A DNA stretch of 8,072 nt, taken from contig DNJW01000247.1 of the NCBI GenBank assembly GCA_003488965.1, positions 2,537 through 10,608 of the forward strand, in the 5' to 3' direction. The stretch is from Lachnospiraceae bacterium. GTDB taxonomy: Bacteria; Bacillota; Clostridia; Lachnospirales; Lachnospiraceae. This document shows, piece after piece, positions 1-5,571 of this stretch. The notes beneath the pieces were generated by a model. That model was given only the letters and a program-made list of their open reading frames with translations, was not told the DNA's origin and did not search any database. The position numbers and the translations under genes are program-made. Each line of letters starts with the position of its first letter. Positions within the stretch are counted from its first letter, which is position 1.

Positions 1-658
1 CCACATATATCTGTATTCCATTTCCTACAACGGTTAATACTGCAAAAATGCATATCACCCATTTCCTGGCTTTCTTATTAAAATTACAGTTCTCTATCAC
101 GCCGATAAAATATCCAATAATATAACAAGAAAGCCACGCGGGATTGAAAAAATTGACATATACACCAAAAAATATTGATGCTGATACTGAAACAAGCAGC
201 AGGGTTTTAATTCCGTCTATGTAACTTCCCACATATCTTGCTTGTAGTTTATCCAATAAAGGCGTTAAAAAATAACACATTAAAATTGTCGGCACATACC
301 ATAAGTGCTCCCCGCCCTCAATTGTCTCCCTGCCTATCAGGGCCAGCCCAAATTGATATATATCAAATACATTATCTAAATATAATAATTGAATCAGTGA
401 CATAATTATCAGTACAAAATAATATGGAATAAGTATCCTTTTTAACCTTTGTATATAAAAATCAATTTCGTTACCAATCCTTTTTCCTCCATAAAGGAAT
501 CCGGACATACACAAAAAAATTTGAACGCCTACGTTAAACCACCATGCCAGTTTCATATCCATATATTGCTGGATATGGCAAATGACTACAAAGCAAAGCG
601 CTATCAATCTTATGAGGCTGATGCTCTTATTTACCAATTGAATCGAATTATATTTCAT
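1..658 (-). CDS. Acyltransferase-3 family membrane protein (partial, 3' end off window)
   Basis: This is a probable membrane O-acyltransferase (acyltransferase-3, OafA/YrhL type) that would put an acetyl or similar acyl group on a surface glycan. I read it by hand from an ATG at 656-658; about 219 residues are visible and the frame is still open at base 1. The family signature is clear: R17 and H28 form the R-x10-H motif in the first membrane helix, followed by GVQIFLCMSGFL (44-55) and the basic loop FYIQRLKRILIPYY (67-80), then HLWYVP near residue 118. Hydrophobic segments fall near residues 14-30, 38-57, 76-92, 118-136, 150-172, 174-192 and 203-219; the family usually has about ten helices, so roughly the C-terminal third is missing. 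The start overlaps the end of the nucleotidyltransferase gene by 11 bases, and GAAGAGGG (662-669) lies only 3 bases before it. The family is confident; the acyl donor and acceptor are unknown. Confidence 0.88.
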   Translation of the reverse strand, partial: MKYNSIQLVNKSISLIRLIALCFVVICHIQQYMDMKLAWWFNVGVQIFLCMSGFLYGGKRIGNEIDFYIQRLKRILIPYYFVLIIMSLIQLLYLDNVFDIYQFGLALIGRETIEGGEHLWYVPTILMCYFLTPLLDKLQARYVGSYIDGIKTLLLVSVSASIFFGVYVNFFNPAWLSCYIIGYFIGVIENCNFNKKARKWVICIFAVLTVVGNGIQIYV

Positions 659-1373
659 TTGCCCTCTTCAAATCTTCCACGGTATCTACTTCACACCACA
701 TGGTTTCCGGAATCTCGATAATTCTTACGTCGTATTCTTTTAAATAAATTAAGCTTCCCAACACTTTTTCATAATAACTGTCCGTTCCTATGTTTTCTAC
801 ATACCACTGGACCAACGATACATACTTCTTTAAGAATTCTTTCGTAAACCGGTACATATTGACTGTTTTTCTTTTATCTGAATAGTCAAAATTACTCCCT
901 TGCCACTTTCCTAAAATTAATTGCTGCGCAATATCTCCCTTTATTTGAATTACTGTACCGTCCATTGTTTTAGGATTAAAGGGACTGACAAGAATGGAAC
1001 ACGCGCCTGCTCCTTTCTTCAATATATCAATTGTTTCTTTATGATAATAAATATCACACTCTATCATCAGCATATCATCATCACAAAAATCAATTGCCTG
1101 ATAAAGGGAAAAAATATTGTTTGTTTCCATATACTGTTCGTTTTCATAATAGCTGATTGTTGCCCCATGAAATAGATTGCCAATTATATTTTTAATATAG
1201 GATGCCTTATGGCCAAGCACAATTCCGATTTTTGTAATACCGTTTAGTATAAGGCAGTCTATTGTATTGATTAACAATGGTGTTTCTTTTACTTCAACCA
1301 TAGCCTTTGGTATTTGATTTGTAATTGGATATAACCTTTTTCCGCATCCTGCTGCCAATATCAAAGCTTTCAT
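648..1373 (-). CDS. LicC-like nucleotidyltransferase (probable CTP:phosphocholine or related cytidylyltransferase)
   Basis: This is a soluble 241-residue NTP-transferase-fold enzyme expected to activate a phosphorylated small molecule with CTP. The N-terminus carries the nucleotide-binding signature LAAGCGKRLYP (6-16) followed by PKAMVEV (22-28). NNIFSLY (85-91) matches the N-N/F-x-S-L-Y segment of LicC-type enzymes. ECD (105-107) sits where the metal-binding Asp is expected, and EVDTVEDL (228-235) near the C-terminus resembles the EIDSVQDY end of pneumococcal LicC. Length is close to LicC (about 230 residues). It follows the LicD gene directly, as expected for a CDP-substrate maker and user. 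Two adjacent ATGs exist: 1376 overlaps the LicD stop as ATGA, but 1373 stands 7 bases from AAAGGAG and gives the usual MKALILAAG start, so I chose it. No choline kinase or choline transporter is visible, so phosphocholine is one option; 2-aminoethylphosphonate or a phosphorylated sugar or polyol are others. Confidence 0.85.
   Translation of the reverse strand: MKALILAAGCGKRLYPITNQIPKAMVEVKETPLLINTIDCLILNGITKIGIVLGHKASYIKNIIGNLFHGATISYYENEQYMETNNIFSLYQAIDFCDDDMLMIECDIYYHKETIDILKKGAGACSILVSPFNPKTMDGTVIQIKGDIAQQLILGKWQGSNFDYSDKRKTVNMYRFTKEFLKKYVSLVQWYVENIGTDSYYEKVLGSLIYLKEYDVRIIEIPETMWCEVDTVEDLKRANEI
662..669 (-). promoter_or_regulatory. Ribosome binding site of the acyltransferase gene
   Basis: GAAGAGGG on the minus strand lies 3 bases before ATG 658, inside the coding end of the LicC-like gene. 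The spacing is short, so initiation may be weak or depend on coupling with the upstream gene. Confidence 0.5.
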
Positions 1374-2635
1374 CATAATTCTCCTTTGTAATACACACTA
1401 TATTCGTGACGTCCTACCCGTTCCTCTATTGGCGGCAATTCCATATATTCGCCGTACCACCGCGTTAACCAATAATCATAATTCTTTATTCCTTGAAATA
1501 TATAATTCTCAAATTCATAGTCTTCAAAATCTTGAAGATATTCTATTGGGGTTTCATACACCGCTCTGTTAAAATGCTCTCCAAACATAATATTTGCAGC
1601 ATATTTTCCTTTTATTGAACAAAAAACAGCATTTTTCCTCAATTTTAGGGAAAAGAATCTTGCAAAATCTGTTTTATTCAGCAGCCCGCGGATAAACTTG
1701 ATTATCCAAAAATCGCCTTTTGACGGTTTATTTTCGCAAAATCCCCATGCCTTTTGCAAAAAAACGCTTTTCCGATATACAATCTTTCTCCTTGTCAGAT
1801 TATCCGGAATGATATCATAAACGAAAACATCCATATAAACCCCTAACGGTACCTTTTCTGCAGCATGTCTTTCTTGCCTCAATTCCGTATTTGTATCAAT
1901 AATTTTCGCTAATGGCGCCGTAAAATCTTTATTTGTTTCTATGGATATCCATTTATGATTTTCCTTCAGCTGAGAATTTGCAGTCAAAACCAACTTTTCA
2001 TAATCCTCTCTCATCACTATTACGTCTATATCATCATCCCATGGAATAAATCCCTTATGACGTATTGTTCCGAGCAATGTACCTCCGCACACCCAATATC
2101 TGATATCATTTTCCTTGCAGAATATATCTACATGCTTAAGCAGTTCTTTTTCTGTTCGTTTTGCCTCATCAAATGACATTTCTGTCATCTTCCCTAAAAA
2201 ATTTTCTAACTCTTCTTCCTTAAAATCATATACTATGTAAAAATGAATTCCTTCTTTATAACCCAATCTTTCCAGTTTCTCTTTTTCAGTCTTATATTCT
2301 TTTTCTGCCAGCAGTATCCTTACGTCATCGTCAAACGGCACTAGACGTTCATGCATTGTCCGGACATTTATAATGTCCTTTTCGTCATATAAATAGCGAC
2401 AGACAAACCCTTTTATTTCCTTCTCATGCCGCATTACAGAATCTTCATCATCCGATATGTAGCTTTCGATATTTCTATATCCCAAATTAACAAGGATTGT
2501 ACGCATTGCATATGAATACCTATGCAGTCCATATAAAATCACTTTTCTATCCTTTGTGATTTTCCCCTCATGAATTAATTTCTCAATTCCAGTTGAAATT
2601 TCGCCAATAATACTTTTAATATAATATGACTCCAC
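1373..2635 (-). CDS. LicD-family phosphotransferase with N-terminal Rossmann-like module
   Basis: This 420-residue protein is expected to transfer a phosphorylated group from a CDP-activated donor (phosphocholine in classical LicD, ribitol phosphate in the related fukutin/FKRP proteins) onto a sugar. The LicD core starts near residue 155. Its signature is GGTLLGTIRHKG (184-195) followed by FIPWDDDIDV (196-205) and REDYEKL (209-215); D201, D202 and D204 are the probable metal and catalytic acids. Residues 1-137 are not part of the core: KVILYG (31-36) starts a beta-alpha-beta pattern, ISDDED (60-65) occupies the end of the second strand, and the glycine-rich loop is degenerate. The start is GTG, supported by GGAGG 5 bases upstream, and it lies 1 base past the SDR stop. 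Most of the gene is A+T rich (16 G+C of 60 at 1621-1680). It lies between an SDR and a LicC-like enzyme, so either could supply its donor. The family is sure; the substrate is not. Confidence 0.92.
   Translation of the reverse strand: MESYYIKSIIGEISTGIEKLIHEGKITKDRKVILYGLHRYSYAMRTILVNLGYRNIESYISDDEDSVMRHEKEIKGFVCRYLYDEKDIINVRTMHERLVPFDDDVRILLAEKEYKTEKEKLERLGYKEGIHFYIVYDFKEEELENFLGKMTEMSFDEAKRTEKELLKHVDIFCKENDIRYWVCGGTLLGTIRHKGFIPWDDDIDVIVMREDYEKLVLTANSQLKENHKWISIETNKDFTAPLAKIIDTNTELRQERHAAEKVPLGVYMDVFVYDIIPDNLTRRKIVYRKSVFLQKAWGFCENKPSKGDFWIIKFIRGLLNKTDFARFFSLKLRKNAVFCSIKGKYAANIMFGEHFNRAVYETPIEYLQDFEDYEFENYIFQGIKNYDYWLTRWYGEYMELPPIEERVGRHEYSVYYKGEL
1381..1387 (-). promoter_or_regulatory. Ribosome binding site of the LicC-like gene
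   Basis: AAAGGAG on the minus strand lies inside the last codons of the LicD gene. It is 4 bases from the first ATG (1376) and 7 bases from the second (1373). The spacing favours the second ATG, while ATGA overlap with the LicD stop would favour coupled initiation at the first; the products differ by one methionine. Confidence 0.65.
2225..2635 (-). other. N-terminal Rossmann-like accessory module of the LicD protein
   Basis: This covers residues 1-137 ahead of the LicD core. The pattern hydrophobic strand KVILYG, helix, LGYRNIESYISDD resembles the modules in the glycosyltransferase and the DUF362 protein of this operon. The dinucleotide-loop glycines are mostly lost (G-L-H-R-Y-S), so nucleotide binding is doubtful and a structural or docking role is possible. 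The assignment rests on hand alignment of short motifs only. Confidence 0.5.
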
Positions 2636-2636
2636 T

Positions 2637-3647
2637 CTAGCCTCCGTTTATCTTCCTGATAATTTCTATGGCGCGTACAATCCCCTCATCTATGGTAAAT
2701 GCAGGGCGCCACCCCAATTTCCTCAAATCATCATTGCTGACAATCTGTTTATTAATAGGAGAAGCCTCCAATTTTTCATTATACGCCGGAGTATGCAGCT
2801 TAATTTTGCATTTCCCAATATTTGCGCATTTATCGGCAAACTCCTTTATCGTGCAGCTTTCCCCCGATGATATGCCATATACCAGTCCGGCTTTTCCGTT
2901 TAACAATACGGTCAAAAGTCCTGATGCACAATCCGCTACATAGGAGAAACTCCGCTGCTGCTCCCCGGTGCTGTACATTTCAATATCGTTTCCCTGTGCC
3001 GCAGCCAATAGAAACTGCGCAGCCGCCCGGTTGTCATGCGCTGCCGCGTTAGCGCCGAAAGTATGGCAAGGTCTTGCAATTACCGCATCTGTCCCGTATT
3101 CCTGACGATAAGAAAGACAGAGTGTTTCCGCTGCCATCTTCCCGACCGGATAACAGGCCCGCACCGTCAGATGTTCTTTATATTCCTGCACTTCCCCGGT
3201 AGAAATACACAAAAATCGGCATTCCTTATTATTTCTCCTTGCCATTTCAAGCGCATTTCGTGTGCCGATGACATTTGACAAAAGCACTTCCGCCGGCATT
3301 TCCCTGAATGCTTTCGGATGCCCATACCCCGCCGCATTGATTATATAATCAACGCAAATATCTGCGCTCATATCAGTGATATCTGCTTCCATAAACTGCA
3401 GGACTCCACAACAGCCATGTCCAAACCGCTTTTCTAACCGCTCTCTGCTCCTGCCCATGGCATATATGGTTATTCCTGCGTCAAAATATTCATTCGCATA
3501 GAGAAAACAGTCCGTGAGGAAGGAACCAATCAGCCCCGCCGCTCCAAGAACCAATATTTTTTTATTTTTAAGCAACTCAAATCCCGGCACATTTCTGACT
3601 GCCGTCCCGACATCCCCACGGTATGTTTCATTGTCTAAATATCTCAT
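2637..3647 (-). CDS. Extended SDR: NAD(P)-dependent epimerase/dehydratase/reductase
   Basis: This 336-residue cytosolic oxidoreductase belongs to the extended short-chain dehydrogenase family. After about 28 leading residues the Rossmann fold begins with KILVLGAAGLIGS; G35, G38 and G41 give the GxxGxxG loop. NAAG (104-107), the catalytic segment ISTGEV (148-153) and Y166-P-V-G-K170 (YxxxK) complete the active site. R66 after the second strand (AMGRS) hints at NADP(H) rather than NAD(H). RPCHTFGA near residue 192 and RSFSYVADCASG near 233 match the substrate-binding half of sugar-nucleotide epimerases. It starts 1 base after the IspD/TarI-like gene, and that pairing suggests it may reduce a keto-sugar phosphate or its CDP derivative, as epimerase-like reductases paired with cytidylyltransferases are thought to do in some pneumococcal polyol loci. 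A plain UDP-sugar epimerase or dehydratase remains possible. G+C is clearly higher than in the next gene. Confidence 0.85.
   Translation of the reverse strand: MRYLDNETYRGDVGTAVRNVPGFELLKNKKILVLGAAGLIGSFLTDCFLYANEYFDAGITIYAMGRSRERLEKRFGHGCCGVLQFMEADITDMSADICVDYIINAAGYGHPKAFREMPAEVLLSNVIGTRNALEMARRNNKECRFLCISTGEVQEYKEHLTVRACYPVGKMAAETLCLSYRQEYGTDAVIARPCHTFGANAAAHDNRAAAQFLLAAAQGNDIEMYSTGEQQRSFSYVADCASGLLTVLLNGKAGLVYGISSGESCTIKEFADKCANIGKCKIKLHTPAYNEKLEASPINKQIVSNDDLRKLGWRPAFTIDEGIVRAIEIIRKINGG
2641..2645 (-). promoter_or_regulatory. Ribosome binding site fixing the GTG start of the LicD gene
   Basis: GGAGG on the minus strand is formed by the last two Gly codons of the SDR gene (GGA GGC TAG), 5 bases before GTG at 2633-2635. 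The first following in-frame ATG is well downstream, so the ribosome binding site supports GTG as the true start and suggests coupled translation. Confidence 0.8.
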
Positions 3648-3648
3648 G

Positions 3649-4362
3649 CTACTCCTTCAGCCATTCGGCCCGCTTCGCCAAAAGCATTGCCTTAAAAATA
3701 TCAATATCTTCTACTGTCGTCAGTTTCAGATTTTTTTCCGATCCTTTGGAAAAGTGAACGGTTTCTCCCATCTCTATCATTAGTGAACAGGAGGCGACAG
3801 AATTGGTGATTCCCTGTGCAAGCGCCCTATTATGAATCTCCATCAGCTTCCCGACGCGGAATCCCTGCGGCGTCTGTGTCCGCTTTAAATGTTCGCGATT
3901 AAATACCCTGTCTGATTGTTCCCCATCCTCAGATACAAGCATTACTTCCGCACACGGTATGCATGCAATCGCCGATCCATACATCACCGTTTTATTAATA
4001 CAGTCGGATATGATCTCCTGTGATACCATAGGGCGTATGGCATCATGAACGAGTACAATGTCATCCTGCTCATGCTTTCCTGCAATCTCCGTAAGCCCCC
4101 TGTATATGGAATTCTGCCCGCAACCGCCGCCCCTCACGACTGCCGTCACCTTTGTCAGGTTAAATTGCCTGATATATGCCCAGAGCGCCTGCTCCCAGCC
4201 CTCAATACATACTACGACGATTGCGTCAATAAGCGGATGCCTTTGAAATGCGTCCAATGTATAAATAATAACGGGCTTCTCGTTGACCGAAAGAAACTGT
4301 TTCGGGATATCCTGATGCATCCGATTTCCATTGCCGCCCGCTATGATCATTGCGATGTTCAC
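3649..4362 (-). CDS. IspD/TarI-family cytidylyltransferase (CDP-polyol or related synthesis)
   Basis: This 237-residue enzyme should couple CTP to a phosphorylated polyol, making for example CDP-ribitol; the same family includes IspD of the MEP isoprenoid pathway. Visible motifs are AGGNGNRM (8-15) and PKQF (20-23), whose R14 and K21 correspond to the catalytic Arg and Lys; GGGCGQNSIYRGL (78-90); VHDAIRP (105-111); RTQTPQGF, nearer to the TarI form (QTPQ.F) than to IspD; and KLTTVEDI near the C-terminus. Length is typical of the family. The segment that usually reads T-D/E just before the last strands reads N-S-V-A-S-C here, so the usual acidic residue seems absent. GTG at 4360-4362 is chosen because AAGGAGGG lies 7 bases upstream; an ATG nearer that site is out of frame. 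Position inside a glycan operon, next to an SDR and LicD, favours a polyol-phosphate role over MEP-pathway housekeeping. The symbol is left blank because TarI and IspD cannot be separated with certainty here. Confidence 0.88.
   Translation of the reverse strand: MNIAMIIAGGNGNRMHQDIPKQFLSVNEKPVIIYTLDAFQRHPLIDAIVVVCIEGWEQALWAYIRQFNLTKVTAVVRGGGCGQNSIYRGLTEIAGKHEQDDIVLVHDAIRPMVSQEIISDCINKTVMYGSAIACIPCAEVMLVSEDGEQSDRVFNREHLKRTQTPQGFRVGKLMEIHNRALAQGITNSVASCSLMIEMGETVHFSKGSEKNLKLTTVEDIDIFKAMLLAKRAEWLKE
3652..3658 (-). promoter_or_regulatory. Ribosome binding site of the SDR gene
   Basis: GAAGGAG on the minus strand lies within the final codons of the cytidylyltransferase gene, 4 bases before the ATG at 3645-3647. 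It supports that start and coupled translation across a 1-base gap. Confidence 0.7.
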
Positions 4363-4369
4363 ACCGCAT

Positions 4370-4377
4370 CCCTCCTT
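4370..4377 (-). promoter_or_regulatory. Ribosome binding site fixing the GTG start of the cytidylyltransferase
   Basis: AAGGAGGG on the minus strand is 7 bases before GTG at 4362. It lies in the 42-base gap (4363-4404), the only true intergenic space in the window. I see no hairpin in that gap. Confidence 0.8.
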
Positions 4378-4404
4378 CTTATATAATCCGGTGTCTGCTT
4401 GTCC

Positions 4405-5559
4405 TTAATCTGCCATATTTCTGATTTCTTTGCTTCTGGCAAAATGGTTCGTCTTATATAAATATTTGCTTTTTCTCACATCGGCTCCCAGTGAGGTTAA
4501 ATCTGTAAGCTTCATCCCGTTTTTCCACATCGCATACATAAAAGATAACTGATCCCTCTGCGCTCCCGAGTCAAACTCCTGCCACCAGTCCTCCATAACT
4601 TTGATACATTGCAATTTGGAATGTTCTCTTGCAATGACCGGCATTTCAGGCAGCCCATAATGCAAGGGCATTCCTTCCTTTAAGTACTTCTTCACCTGTC
4701 TGCATACATCACCGGCAACAACCCGCCTATCACTTACTGTTGCAAGCGCTTCGTAATAAATACAATCCCGCCATGGAAGCATGAATACCGAAATTCCTGA
4801 TGCATTACAATGGACAAATCCTGAAATATCATCAATAAGCGTAATATTTCCATCAATATAAACAGAGTACTTATATTGAGGAAACAGTTTATGCGGATGC
4901 ATCTTTATGTAACGGTTTCTTTTAATCGGATTCGTTATACTGTCCGGTATTACCGCTTTCCCGTCCAGCCAGCGAAAAGGCCGAATGTCAGCCGGCCGTT
5001 CATCCGATATAAAATAATAATCAATATTAGGCGGGCATACGTCCGGTTTGCATATCCCATCATAATTGCCAAAAATCCCTGTATACACTGCAATCTGTCC
5101 CGGTACCGTCCTGCCGGCATTGTCCATCGGAACAGCGTCTTTATTCGGAGACGGCCGATAAAAGATACCTGCTTCTCCAAACAATGCCGACTTTTCAATC
5201 AGCTGCAGATAAATGTCCTGATAATTGACAATCATATCATCGTAAACATCCGTAAAGTCTGCAATCTGGACAAACCCATTTTGTTCCGCACTTTTTAAAA
5301 CTTCAAAATAATATGCCATCCCGACACAGATAAAGACAAGCACGTCTTCTCTTCCTGACCATAACGCAGGAGCATAACAGATTTTCCCTTCAATCAAGGT
5401 ATTCCATTTTTTTTTGTCATTGTCTAAAAAGAAATCTGTTTCTATCCCGAGCATTCTCAAAATTATTGAAAAATATTTTCCATGAGTTCCCGCACAGTAA
5501 ATTGCTATTTTTTTTCCTTCTTTTTTCCAGTATCTTAAAAATGCTATATTTGTGCGCAT
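4405..5559 (-). CDS. DUF616 (TOD1/MUCI70-type) glycosyltransferase with N-terminal Rossmann-like module
   Basis: This 384-residue cytosolic protein has two parts. Residues about 16-105 form a Rossmann-like module: KKIAIYCAGTHGKY (16-29) and FFLDND (43-48). Residues about 155-384 match the TOD1/MUCI70 (DUF616) glycosyltransferase-like family: IAVYTGIFGNYD (156-167), DYYFISD (180-186), HPHKLFPQYKYSVYIDGN (221-238) whose D236 is a DxD-like metal-site candidate, and RDQLSFMYAMW near the C-terminus. There is no signal peptide or membrane helix. It probably adds a sugar to the repeat unit or a side chain; donor and acceptor are unknown. A longer TTG start at 5574 would overlap the DUF362 stop as TTGA, but ATG 5559 has AAAAGG 6 bases upstream, so I prefer it. 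The first part of the gene is A+T rich with A9 and A8 runs, whereas the catalytic part is much richer in G+C (35 of 60 at 5101-5160). Confidence 0.85.
   Translation of the reverse strand: MRTNIAFLRYWKKEGKKIAIYCAGTHGKYFSIILRMLGIETDFFLDNDKKKWNTLIEGKICYAPALWSGREDVLVFICVGMAYYFEVLKSAEQNGFVQIADFTDVYDDMIVNYQDIYLQLIEKSALFGEAGIFYRPSPNKDAVPMDNAGRTVPGQIAVYTGIFGNYDGICKPDVCPPNIDYYFISDERPADIRPFRWLDGKAVIPDSITNPIKRNRYIKMHPHKLFPQYKYSVYIDGNITLIDDISGFVHCNASGISVFMLPWRDCIYYEALATVSDRRVVAGDVCRQVKKYLKEGMPLHYGLPEMPVIAREHSKLQCIKVMEDWWQEFDSGAQRDQLSFMYAMWKNGMKLTDLTSLGADVRKSKYLYKTNHFARSKEIRNMAD
5245..5514 (-). other. N-terminal Rossmann-like accessory module of the glycosyltransferase
   Basis: This covers residues 16-105. 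IAIYCAGTHGKY keeps A-G-x-x-G but has C22 where the first loop glycine is normal; LGIETDFFLDND gives the second strand with an acidic end. It aligns by eye with the C-terminal module of the preceding DUF362 protein (shared pattern I-x-x-A-G-x-x-G-x-Y, then G-I-x-T-x-x-F-x-D-N). The two modules lie next to each other on the DNA, one ending its protein and the other starting its own. Confidence 0.6.
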
Positions 5560-5565
5560 ATGTAA

Positions 5566-5571
5566 CCTTTT
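5566..5571 (-). promoter_or_regulatory. Ribosome binding site deciding the start of the glycosyltransferase
   Basis: AAAAGG on the minus strand lies 6 bases before ATG 5559. The competing TTG at 5574 has a GGAG about 10 bases upstream. The ATG start therefore looks more likely, although the TTGA overlap keeps the alternative open (5 extra residues). Confidence 0.5.

Noticed and set aside
449..721. 90-codon open frame on the plus strand
   Set aside because: It is antisense to the membrane acyltransferase and the end of the LicC-like gene, whose motifs are convincing; nothing recognisable is encoded on the plus strand.
4363..4404. Possible internal promoter or terminator in the 42-base gap
   Set aside because: On the minus strand an A/T-rich stretch (GATTATATAAG) resembles a -10 box, but there is no -35 box at a proper distance and no hairpin followed by T's; the gap is explained by the strong ribosome binding site.
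4876..5298. 140-codon open frame on the plus strand
   Set aside because: It lies wholly opposite the well-supported glycosyltransferase gene, its translation shows no recognisable motif, and it has no gene context on that strand.
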